Below, piece after piece: positions 46,943-59,046 of a stretch of 64,000 nucleotides of DNA. The notes under the pieces were generated by a model. That model was not told where the DNA came from. It did no database searches and saw nothing but the letters and a program-made list of their open reading frames with translations. The stretch comes from Jimgerdemannia flammicorona (lineage: Eukaryota; Mucoromycota; Endogonomycetes; Endogonales; Endogonaceae), in NCBI GenBank assembly GCA_003990745.1, contig RBNI01000002.1, positions 1 to 64,000 on the forward strand. The letters run 5' to 3'. The translations under genes and the position numbers were made by a program. Positions within the stretch are counted from its first letter, which is position 1. Every line of letters starts with the position of its first letter.

Positions 46943-49900
46943 ATCACAAGACCAATCCAAGTTGATTCAAATCCATCATATAATAAATCTGAATTGAATC
47001 TCATCCAGATCAACTCCATCCATTCAGAGCACTATCTAAGCCAGAAGTAGGTCCAGCAACAACTCTACCTGAAACTGAAGCCAATACTGAATCAGAACTG
47101 ACTTTTGAATTAAGCTTATCTGAAATCTAATATACAACTAATACTATCTACTTCAATACTGAATAAATCCAACTATACAGGGACTGAAGCAAAGAAGACA
47201 AGGAGTATCTCACTGAATTCAATCTCAGATATACTACTGAAGGAGATATACTTCCCTCAGGACAAAATATACTAATAGAGCAACAGATAGTTATCTATCA
47301 AGCCCTTATACCAGACCTGCAACAGTTATTCTAGTAACTTATATAGACTCAAAGAATACCATCACACTCTGTACCAGTATCTCAAGTTGTACTAGTAATC
47401 TTACTACTAGTAGTCTAACTATCTCTAGTAAAGAATATAGCAAACCAATAGATCCTAGACCTTACTATCTAGATAACCATAATAGTAGCAATCATTACTG
47501 TCTTAGCTAAACAGATCTGACCAACAAAAAGTCTGAGTCTATCTACCTTCAATAGTACTATACAGGAAGTCTAAAGCTTTATTAGTATAGTTAATACTAA
47601 TTTTGAAGTCAACTAATAGACCAATACGTAAGTTGCTAACCACCTTCTGATAAATAACTAAAACTATACTCTTGAACAACTCTTTGTTACTACTATGACC
47701 TATGTCTGTCAAGTTGTTATATTCTTCTGAGGACCTGCTGAAGAATAGTAGTGAACTTTTTCTAAAAAACCCCTCACATAAGATACCCAACTTATAGTTA
47801 TTGTCCAAAATATAGCAAATAATACCCCAGATTATAGAGACCACCCTGTGGTCCCTGGGCTCAAATAATTTATAATTGCTCAATATCATAGTGAAACTCT
47901 GATTGTCAAATCTCAAGTAAAACTCTGTAATCTTAAATTTGATATATATAGTAAAGAGGTATTTGAAACCTTCTATACAAAACTCAAGCCACTCTTGAAT
48001 ACTGTTGGTCTAGGATATATTACTAATGATGAAGCATAAAATGGTATAAAAGTAGACTATTTATTTGATATACTATCAGAATAACTTACAAGATCTGAGA
48101 ACAAAGATATCTAGTTAGTTGCAATTACCAACAATAGTGCCTGATAAGAATCAAGACTATAGTTAAGCAAATCCTAATAGCCAGACCAATTTTGTCTCAA
48201 AGATAATTCAATAATAAGAAAAAATCTTGGACCAAGAAAGAAGAACTCAAAACTGAAGCATTCTAAGCTCTCTCCACATCTACCTCTTAGATACTCCAAA
48301 ATTCTGAACTCACTCAGCTAAGTATCTTTAAGAAACTCACCAAAGGAGAAAGAAATGAACTCCAAAGAAGTAGAGTATTTCTATTATCAAAAGACAGGAT
48401 ATATAACCAGTATTTGCTTCAACTAAAAACTCTGAACAGCAATATGAGCAACCATTACTACTCTGCATCACCTCAACAATCTAACTACCAAAATACTGGA
48501 CTTTTTTAAGCTGAGAACAACTACTATAGCCCCAATTAAAGAAAGTCAAAAATCAGCTGAATATGATCTATATATAGCTAAAGTAGCTATAGTTTCTAAC
48601 TGAGAAGTTAAGCAAGTCTATATAGAGATCAGTATTCAAATTCCTGAAGAACATATTGAAAGAATATACTATTGTAGCAGCCTAGTATTAAAAGAACTCT
48701 TAGTAGAAAGAGAAATCATTGATAAAAATTATATAGGTGAAATTATGGTCCTTATCTGAAACTATAATTAGATATCATTCAAGATTCCTATTGAGTTTTA
48801 CATCATATAGATTTTATTTGAGAAAATTGAGTCAACTCTGATAGTCAAGGAAGTTCCTGAACTACTACCTACTATCTAAGAATCTAAAGAATTTGGCTCA
48901 TCAAATAAAGCCTCAGTACAACTCACTATAAATAAGAAAGAATAATTCTATAAGAAAATTGAAGATAAATTTGTACTAAGTGGCTGATACCAACCATTCC
49001 CTGACTATTAAGAAAGAATATCACAATTTCAAACTATAAGATAAAAAAGACCCACTCAGTTCTAGTAACCTAGGCCCAAAGATCACCTATATCAATAAAT
49101 TACAACTCAAGAAATTAGTCAAGAAATACCCTCTCTTTGGTATCTCTATATGTCCATCCAAAGCAGAATCCAAGAACATTGAAAAAGACTTCTCCAAAGT
49201 TGATAGTTATATTAGACTCTTATTTTAGAAATTCTAAGATATATTCTCAAAGAAACTTTCAAAAGGTCTATCACTCAAATAAGCAGTTGATCATATAATC
49301 AAGACAATCCCAAGTACCAAGCTAGTCTTTAAGAAGAAATTGATATACTCAAGAAAGAGATTGACAAACTCCTAGAATAAGAATTCATTAGATCTAGTAT
49401 ATTATTATATAGTATATTAGTTCTCTTTGTTGTCAAAAAAAAGAGGAGATCTATAAATATATATTGATTACCAAGACCTCAATAAATAGACTATTAAGAA
49501 CTATTGCTCACTACTCCAAATTAATGAAATATTTGATAGACTTACCAACTCACAGTTTATGAGCTCTTTTGATCTACAAAATGGCTACTGGAAAATTATT
49601 ATAAAAAAAGAAGATATCTACAAAACTGCCTTCTGAACTCATTATGGATATTTTGAGTTCTTGATTATGTCTTTTAGTTTAACTAATGCTCCTGCAATCT
49701 TCCAGATACTGATGAATACTATCCTATTTATACCTAGATAAATTTATTATTATCTATATTAATGACATCCTAGTTTTCAGCAAAACTCTGGAGAAATATC
49801 TTGAATATCTTGAACTAGTACTATTGAAGCTTTGAGAAAACTGACTTTTTGCAAAACTCAGCAAATGTGAATTTCTCCTAAAAGAAATTCAATTTCTTAG

Positions 49901-52900
49901 ATATATCATCACTCTTAATAGAATTAAAGTAGACCCTAGCAAAATCTCTGCAATCAAGAAATAGCCCAGATCCAAGAAGTTGAAAGACCTCTAGTCATTT
50001 CTAGAACTAGTAAACTATTATCAGCAATTTGTTACAAACTTTGCTAAGATCACTACTGCTCTTATCTAAGTAACTAAGTATGATAAAAAGAAAGAACAGC
50101 TCCAGACCACAAAGTAAGAAAAAGACTTCAACAATCTTATAGATTGAAGACTTAAATAAGATATAGTCTTTTAAGTACTAAAAGATATCTTAATAACTAC
50201 TCCTGTACTTCAAGTAGTAAATTCTGCCCTACTATATGAAGTTACCACTAATGTCTCTGATCTAGCTCTTGAAGTAGTACTTATATAAGAAGAACATCCT
50301 GTGGTCTATTATTTTTATAAGTTCAATAAAGCTAAAATCAACTATATAATTCATGAGAAGAAAATATTAGCCATTGTAGATACTTTAATCAAATGGCAAT
50401 CTTATCTTGAAGAAGTATACTTTACTATATTAATAGACTATAAATAATTAATCAACATCAAGACTCAGGCTACTCTTTCTCAAAAGTAAGCTAGATAGAT
50501 AAAAGTTCTTACTAATTTTGACTATAAAATCTAGTACTGTTCTGGTAAGAAAAATATTATTGCCAATATGATTTCTAGACTACTAATTGAAGAAGTTATA
50601 CAAACTCTTATCTTGATTATCAACTCTATTATAAAATAAATTGTCACAATATATATTAATGATAAAGAAGCTCAAGTACTCTAAGAAATTCTGAGTAGTG
50701 ATGATATTAACAAGTACTCTTAGTATTATCAATACTAAATAAAGAATAATATAATACTATCTACTATAAGAACAGATTATATGTCCCTAATAATTAAGAC
50801 CTCTGAAGAACTATTCTATTTAAATATTATGATATCTCTATAGCTGAATACCTAGAATTTGACAAATATTATAAAGTTATTTTCTGAAACTTCTATTGAC
50901 CATATATAGCAGATCAGCTAAAGATCTATATTACTTCTTATGATACCTATCAATATAATAAGTCCTTAACTCTAACAAAACCTGGCCTACTCTACTCTAT
51001 CTTAGTACTATCTGCTAATTGGGAACAAATCTTTATAGACTTTATTATACAATTACCCTAAATCAAGAAAGAGAAGAATACAATTATTATCTTTATAGAC
51101 TATCTTAGTAAATAAGCCTACTTCATATCTACCACTACAACTGCAACAGTATTAGAAATTACTATACTATTATTTAATAATATCTTTTACTATTATGGTC
51201 TTCCCAAGATCATTATTAGTGATCAAGATCTGAAATTCACCAGCCATTTTTAGAAAGCTCTATATGTACACCTTAGAACAAAACTTGTACTGTCTATAGT
51301 CTTTTACTCTAAAATAGATAGCTAAACTAAAAGGATGAACTGAACTCTAGAGCAAATACTAAGAAACTATATTTTCTATAAATAAGATGACTGGCATAAA
51401 TACCTTATTATAGTTAAGTTTATGTAAATAAGTATCTCTTAGAATAACTCTATTCTTTGCCAATACCAGATAAAATCTATATACTCCTCTGATACTTATC
51501 TGAATTACTAATGAACTCTCTACTATAGAAGCTATTAAAGAATTTCTACTCCAAATATACAACCTAAGCCAGATTGCAATTGAGAATTTATCTCGAGCTC
51601 AAGAATAACAATCACAGTATATCAACTAGTACTACTGAGAAGAAACTTTTAATATCAGAGAAAAAGTTCTACTGGATATCTAAGAATACTGAGTTGATAA
51701 CCTCAAGCACAGACTCTCTACAAAGCTAAATAACAGATTTATTAGACTATTTGAAGTCATTGTACAAGTCTCTCCAACTTTCTACAAATTAATACTACCA
51801 GATACTATCAAGATTTATTTTGTCTTCAATGTTCAATATCTCAAGTAATATAATGAAAATGATGATGAGCTATTTCCAAATAAAACTATAAAACCACCAG
51901 TATCTGTTATCATTAATGACCAGAAAGAATATGAAGTTGAACAAATCCTCAACAAATACAGCCACAAGAACTATTTAGAATATCTTGTCATTATTTAATC
52001 TATGATGTAATATAAAAACCCAAAACTAACCTCCAGAATACTACTAACTTAGTTCAAAAATATAATTCTTTAAATAACTAAATCTAAATACTCCAATATC
52101 TATTAGTCTTATACTATATATTACTCTTCTCAAACATTGTTAAAAGTACTCTTATAATTATCAAAAACTCAATAAGTTAAGACAAAAGAAATACTAACTC
52201 TCTAGAAAAATAGCAAAACTGAAAGCCAGTCTATTCTTCCTATATCACTAATGGAAAACAAGTTATAGATATTTAAGAAGATTTCTTAAAGAAAATTCTT
52301 CACTAGTAAATGACATCAGAATTACTTCTGATATATGATATTAAACATATAACTCTTTAATATATAAATCCAATATATTAGACAACTATACTATGAGTAT
52401 GATACTTTTTGAGAAAAATGGATATTACTAGACTTTTGATTATTTAAATAATATAACAATACTAGACCAAATTAGAAGACCTTGATGAGAATGTCAAAAG
52501 CTAAAAAGAGGAGTGTTGTAAGCACACAATCTCTAAGCTACTGAAATCATATATTACTCTCAGAATAAATTCAGAAACTACATACAAGATCACAAAGCTG
52601 AGTTAAACTAAAGTTACAGATCATGGAGCTGAGTCAACTTGAAGTTACAGAATACAGAATTTATAAAAACAGAATCTCACCAATTAGAACTGAAAGCATA
52701 TATACCAAACATATAGATATATTAAAATGGAGAACTATAACAAATTAAACAAACAATTATAACTCTCAAATATATATCAAACATAACTACTAAAATCTAC
52801 AACTGTATCTGTAAAATATTATTATCAACTGAGTTACAGCTCTCTTACTTCTTATAAATATCTATAGCCTAGTATCTTTTTATTTTATAGAAGCCTGATA

Positions 52901-53928
52901 GAATACTCTGAACATATTTAGTAAGACCTACTGAATCAGACAAATCTCAGCTACTACTAGATCAGCTGTCTTCTGAAAGATATGGTTAGTCATTACTATA
53001 ATATAGATATTACTGAAATATCTCAATACTAGAAACTTATCATCTATAAATACTGAGAACTCTTCTATGAATATAGTACCTTTATTTCTCACCTCTGAGT
53101 TACTACTACTGAAATAGTTGCTATCCTATCCTATGATCAAATTGACAATATAATATAAAAACTCAACTATAAGTATATTGAGTATATTCAAACTACAGAC
53201 AGACCCTTCTTGTATCCTAATGACTATATTCTATAAATACTCCAAGTTGAATATGCTATGAAGGGTATCTATGATATAATCCAGTTTGATAATAATGAAG
53301 CAGAAGATAATGATCCCTCTGATACTAATATGATCTTTAGCTAAGGATTTCTGCCAACTCTAATCATCCTACCAATCTTACTGATGAACTTATAATAGTT
53401 CATAACTATCTATAAGATCTATTGAGATAATAACTACTGGTATAAGTACCAACTAGTATTCATGCTCAATTACTTCAACTATAATGAAGAAACTAGAGAA
53501 CATAACCTATATCTCCAGATAACTCTCAAGATTGAACCAATATCTCTATCTCCCAAATATGAGTAAAATGAACTATAGCTACCAGTATATATAACCCTAT
53601 AATATATAGTACTATAATCTATCAAAGGTATACTGAGAGTAAATCTGATAAAAGTAAAGACAATGTATCTCTTCTCTGCCTACAGATACTCTATCCAATA
53701 TATGAGACAGATGATACTATTCTGTAGAATAGTAATATAGTTCCAACCTACTACTCTATGAATGAACAGAGAAACATAATCTAAGAACTACTCTTCCTAG
53801 ATATCTACTTTATCAGAGTTGATATCATTAATAATGACCTTATTGAAGAATATCCAGATAGTATCTAAATCTATAGATAGCTTAGCAGTCATTAGTATAG
53901 TTAGATTAGCCTTATACTATATAACTAT

Positions 53929-55450
53929 TGTAACGGTGACCCCAGAATGATAACATCAGCACAGGAGATAGCATTTCCTTGCAAGCCACCAGATCGGAGC
54001 ACAAGAAGATTATATGGCATACAAGATGAGCAATAATGACTAACTATGAGTCATTATGACCACAGTACAAGTATCCTGAAGAATATAAAAGAAGGATTAA
54101 GGAACTGCAGTAGCAGTAACCAACAAGAACCACCAATCCCAAAATAGCTCAAAGACTTATCACAAACAAAATGCCTGCCACCTGCCAAACCTCAAGGTCA
54201 AGAAACCACCAAGGTATCTCGGTTGAAGAAAGGATGTTCCAAGACATCAGAAGAGCCATGGGGACCCACTCAAGAAGGACTCCTAGTGTCTACCTGGGTA
54301 CTATAGACCCTTATCACTTTATTCTCTACCACTGTGAAATGGAAACAAGAATCACTATTGCTACCAAATGTCTCCAAATGTGGCAGAAGTATGAAATAAG
54401 AAACCTCCTCTGCTGGGAGTTCCTACAGGCCAGCATCCAGGAGCTACAAGATGCCACTCCCATAGATATACATGAAACAAGGACAGCTAAGAAGATCCAT
54501 CAGATCTTCAGGCATATACCATGGTCAATCCCTAACTTGGAGTATGTTAGAGTCTCAGATTTCAGAGATCTGTCATCCTACCATATCAATGCACTAGAAG
54601 CCAGAGTGGCTACAGAAGCCCAGTCCACTATCACCCTCAACAATGAAGAAGTAGAAGACTTCTAGCACCCCATCCTTCAGGACAACCCAGACCAATTCCT
54701 GCAAGGATTGATCTCAGTATTCCAAGGCCCAAGCATCCAAGTTAGATCTCCCCAAGACCCCACATTTATCCTCTATTTTGTAGAAGAGAATCTCATAGAC
54801 TGGAGAGCTCCAGACCTTATTCCCGATTTCTCTGCCACAGCCAAACATAATGATGTCATCAGTGATGACATCATCCCGCATGACATACACAAAATGTATG
54901 ACCTGTATGATGAATTCACTGATCTCATCTCCTTCAGTGATAATGATGATGAAGCCCCCATGATCCTGAACTTTCTGCTCTAAGTTCTTTGTTACACTAG
55001 ATAATGCCAGCACTGGTATTCTCATATAACACTGGATAATGCTAGCATTGGTATTCTGAGGTGATATGAAATTATTCCAACACTGGCATTTTGATATAAC
55101 ACTAGATAATGTCAGCATCCTGAACTTGTACAACCATCAGTACCGACCCTGAAACTTAGTAGTTTTAGTTATTAGAATTTATATTTAGCTTTATATCTTA
55201 GCAACTATTGAATTATATTTTGTATAAATACCCCTCTTATTTCCTCTAAAATAAAGTCAGTTCTAGTTTCACTTATATACACTTCCTTACAAGCAATCTA
55301 AGAGATAACAAGACAGTTAAAGATAAGAAGTTTGAGGACTATAAGACCTTGGAAAGGCACTCCAATAAGAACTTGCTTATAACAAACTTGAGTTAGTCTA
55401 AGAGATATACCTTGAAGAGAATCTGGCATATTTGAAGGACTCAGCAACCA
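53929..55450 (+). repeat. Solo LTR of the element 3 family
   Basis: TGTAACGGTGACC...CTCAGCAACCA, 1522 bp, the reverse-complement equivalent of 40175-41746. Flanks repeat CTAT (or ACTAT if the terminal A is not part of the LTR), consistent with a short target duplication in the LTR of element 4. It is less mutated than its host LTR, so it is younger. Confidence 0.85.
54171..54983 (+). CDS. LTR-encoded ORF (family 2), best preserved copy, one in-frame stop
   Basis: A 271-codon frame from ATG 54171 to TAA 54983, broken only by TAG at 54663-54665, which is TGG (Trp) in the copy at 40.9 kb. It carries SVEERMFQDIRRAMGTH, DPYHFILYHCEMETRITIAT, a Leu/Gln-rich helical part, RTAKKIHQIFRHIPW, INALEARVATEAQSTI, and an acidic C-terminus (DEFTDLISFSDNDDEAP). 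Three LTR copies keep the same frame. No signal peptide or membrane segment is evident and I recognise no domain. Sense orientation within the U3 part means it could be translated from an LTR-initiated or upstream transcript. Function unknown. Confidence 0.5.
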
Positions 55451-56091
55451 CTATGTGACACTATATACTGACTCAGCAGTCAGATGATCTCATGATATGT
55501 CAGTTCACACTTATATTATGTATATAACTATATTCTAATTTATCAAAGTACTAAGTATTATATTTATATTTAGTATAGTCCAGATAGCCTCCTATTAGTA
55601 TAAATATCCACTCTTCCAGATCTCAGAAATATAGACTTGAACAGACAAATAGAACTCCTGAATACTTCTCCATACAAATATTCCTTTATAAACTACTTCT
55701 AGTATAGTAATATTATGAATAGTAAATAAACCTATTTAATAACCCACAAACTACTCTTAAGTAAATCTATACTCTATTAGATCCTAATTCTAACTAGATT
55801 TTAAAATTTTCTAATTAGATATTGTCTGTAACAATACTCTGATTCAACTAAGCTAGTCTTAGTTTCTTAAACTTCCTGAAATATGGAAAATCCTGAATAT
55901 CCAGAATAAGTCTAAAAAGAGATTTGGTTGAGATATCAGCTTAATCTTAAAATCAATAAGTATAAAGGATATACTCCATATAAAATTAATCTTAACCTTA
56001 AAGAAAATAATCTTTCAAAATATTCAAAACTTCCAAAAAAAAACTCTTCCAGAACTATGTAATAGTACTTTAATAAAGTAACTCTCTTATA

Positions 56092-56340
56092 TCCCTTCTT
56101 CTTTTTACTCTTTTACAACTAATCTTCCAATCTAGTTATCAGATACTCTGCCTTGATCTTGTCTGCAAAACTCATTCTCCCAGACCCCTGTCTGCTAGAC
56201 CCATCTCTTCTACCTCCTTGTCTATTAGAGAGAGTACTCAACAGACTTCTCCCTAAGCCATAACTCCTTCTCATATACTGCTAGTCATTACCTTTTCTCC
56301 AAAAATAATACTGAAAGTATTGTTAGAAGTTTGTATAATC
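56092..56340 (-). mobile_element. LINE 5' leader fragment
   Basis: Similar to 19250-19540 (for example GAAAGTATTGTTAGAAGTTTGTATAATC against GTCAGAAGTATTGTAAAGCTTGTGTAATG). Element 4 evidently inserted in or beside another copy of the LINE. Confidence 0.6.
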
Positions 56341-58140
56341 TAAATTATATCAGAGAAAGGTACTTATACTAGGAGTATCTCTATTATAATACTTACTCCT
56401 TTAACTGAGATAAATTTAAAGATATTACTTATCTCAAGCTAGTATAAAAAGTAATTAGATAATAATTAACTTTTATTTCTCTTCTTTATTTTCTCAATAA
56501 CTAGTAAATAAGTATTAATAATATAACAATTATAAAAACTACTCCTAATTTAATTTAAAGAGTTCAATTAGTATTTAGTACCTCTATTTTATTAGTTTCC
56601 AATCTAGTTAATTCTTCTCTTTTAGTTTGTAGTTTTTGTTCTTGTTCTCTTATTCTAGAGTTCAATTAGTAATCTTTTCTAATTCTTTAATTTTCAGTCA
56701 TACTTCAGCAATTTTCTCTCTTTTTTTCTTCTACTTCTCTGAAATGAGTGAATGGATATATATATATATCTTCTTTTTTGTACTTTAGATAGTCTTTATC
56801 TCTTTTTTATTTAGCATAATAAGTTTCAGGATCTCTGATTTTTTTTTATAACTTATTTATCTTCTATTGTGCTTTAAAATTGACTTTCTTTGATTAGTCT
56901 AAATTACCTTTATTATTTTTGCAACTTGAATCTAGGAAAAAGTAATATCAAAAATTTAGAAGCAGAATAAGTTTGGCTATAACTTAAAGGAATTTCTACT
57001 TTTTTTTCTTTATATTTATATAGTCTTTTTATTAAGTTCACATTTGATAGTAAAACTAGTAGTGAATAAAGCAGATTCTATTTTTTATATAAGTTTTGAC
57101 AGACTTCTTCAATTTAGTCTTAAGTTTCTTAGTCAATAGTATTTATATTATTAGGTAAGTAATTTTTAGTAGAGATAGTTATATTTTCTATTTCAATATA
57201 TAATTTGATAACAATTTTACTCCTTTCTATAATAATAATAATATTATTTATTACTTTAAAAAATTTGTTTACTTCCTCAACTACTTTTGGAAGAAAACTC
57301 TTATCTAATATATTTTTTATTCCTATACTTCCATAGTCTTTTTTATATTTAGAAACTATTTATATATAAAAATAATATGAATTTTGAGTGCTAATTAGTT
57401 CTATTGATATACTAATTCTATAGTCTTTTGGATTATAAGCTTTATTAACCTTTTTAATAATATTCTTAAATATAGATAAAATGTCTGATTATTCTTATCT
57501 AGTTATTTCTTTGAAAGTATTAGCATGATGTTTGATATATAATACTATATGATCTTTAGTATTTGCTCTCAAAACTGCTCTAATATTTATACTATCTCCT
57601 AAATCAGAGACTTGACTTTTAAGTATTTCTTTTTTTTGCTAATTCTATTTTATCATATATATAACAAACTATTTTACTTCCTTTTACACTTTTTAGACAA
57701 ATATAACTAGGAGTATTGTCTTCTTTTCAAGTAAAGTACTGGTTTTGTTTACCTCTTTCAATTGTTTTGTAACAATTATAGTATTGTAAATATTTATACT
57801 CTCAACTATCTTCATAAGTAATATCTCAATCAAGTATAATCTTATATTAAAGATATCAAATAGTTATTCTATCTCATCTACTACTTTCTTTAGTTCTAAA
57901 CAGTCTTATCTAAAAAGATCAATCAAAATTTTCTTTTTTCTTAGACTTCATGAAAGATTTTTATTTTAATCTTTATTGATATTGTTATCTAATTTTTATT
58001 GCATGAAGGTTTCTGTACATCCTCAACAACAAAACTTAAAAATCTCTCTTTCTTCATCTTATCAGTTAACTGTTAAATCTTCTTTAGTGTTTGTACAATT
58101 AAAATATTCTTTTTTTATTATGTTATTACTTATAAGTAAG
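56341..58140. other. Very AT-rich decayed sequence, probably an old transposon
   Basis: T-rich plus strand. The minus strand has coding-like texture with many stops (for example ERGKQNQYF and KGSKIVCYIYDK near 57.7 kb), recalling transposase fragments, but no family can be named. Confidence 0.35.
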
Positions 58141-59046
58141 ATTTTAAGCCAAAAAAAAAAAGTTTCCCCAAACAAGGATCAAAGCATCAGATTGGGCATT
58201 GTTTACTCCATGCCACCCGCTCTATCCAATTCATGCAGATCAAAAGGTTAATTGACTGAATATAGATTTGAGAAAGCCTTGTGAAAGCAATCTCAATTAA
58301 AAGATGAGACAATTCTCAGTGAACTACATGCTGCCCCATATCTAAGTGCTCTGCAAACAGGAACAAATGTGTATATTGGACGCTGGATATTTGAACCAGG
58401 ATCATATTCGCAAACTGCTTTATGATGAGAGTTTCCCTCTAGCTATTTGCAAATACACTGGTACTCTACTCCAATCATCGGCCAGCATCTCTCTTCCAAA
58501 ATCTACTCTATGTACATATCTGAAAGACCACGTTTTGATATCCCGATCCCTTTTTAGGCGTTTGTTCCGCATTATGAGCTACATAGGTTCAAGCAGAAAT
58601 ACAGAACAAGTGGATAGAGAAAAGGAAGCTCCAAGTGTATGTTCGGAATATGAGAATGTATGAGATCAATGGTGCATCAGAACGAGCAATTAAGCAAAGT
58701 GTAATGTACAATTCCCTTGCCAAGAAGGCAAAGATGATGCTGAATGAAACAAAGTAAACAGACGAGGGCTGTTGAGCATCTGCCAAAAGCAGTTGATCCA
58801 CAGATATCGTCTGGAATGTCTGATGACGGTGGGTCAATCTAGAAGAAAACGGGAAAATAACCCGATGGATGGTCGAAGCATCACCGAAACCAGCGGAAAA
58901 AAAGAAATCGAAGGGTAGATAAGGAAAATAGAATAAGAGGGGGAGAAACAAAACAAAAACAAAAATAAGCAAATAAACACGAACAAATGCATGGTACGTC
59001 GAAATTGTTGCATTTACATTGACGATGTCCACACACCGCCAACATT
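58141..59046. other. 3' flank of SSL1, no gene recognised
   Basis: Composition returns to that of the gene flank after about 58.2 kb. Open frames of 105 and 147 codons are present (58346-58663 plus, 58589-59032 minus); both lack recognisable motifs, and the minus one is a hydrophobic translation of A-rich sequence. Confidence 0.5.

Larger units (their letters stand above)
47045..56091 (+). mobile_element. Gypsy element 4: plus-strand, heavily mutated, 5'-truncated copy of the element 2 family
   Basis: Similarity to element 1/2 gag starts at about 47045 (GAAGTAGGTCCAGC...), so the 5' LTR, PBS and gag start are missing. Then follow gag, dUTPase (about 48540-48900, motif 3 as REIIDKNYIGEI), RT (IIYINDILVFS-like, about 49745-49790), RNase H, integrase (GLPKIIISDQDLKFTSHF near 51205) and chromodomain (EYEVEQILNKYSHKNYLEYL near 51930). 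The 3' LTR spans 52517-56091 and is itself split by a solo LTR. The copy is much more AT-rich than elements 1 and 2 and has very many stops, so it is the most heavily decayed. Confidence 0.88.
52517..56091 (+). repeat. 3' LTR of element 4 (type B), split by a solo LTR
   Basis: It starts TGTAAGCACACAATC after the purine tract AAAAAGAGGAGTGT and ends CTCTCTTATA, bordered by LINE sequence. Removing 53929-55450 restores colinearity with type B LTRs. The U3 ORF copy is readable around 53275-53560 (MKGIYDIIQFDNNEAEDNDP) with numerous stops. Confidence 0.82.

Noticed and set aside
58589..59032. 147-codon minus-strand hydrophobic ORF
   Set aside because: It is mostly a translation of A-rich plus-strand sequence (FVLFLPLLFYF...), overlaps the expected SSL1 3' UTR, and has no recognisable motif.
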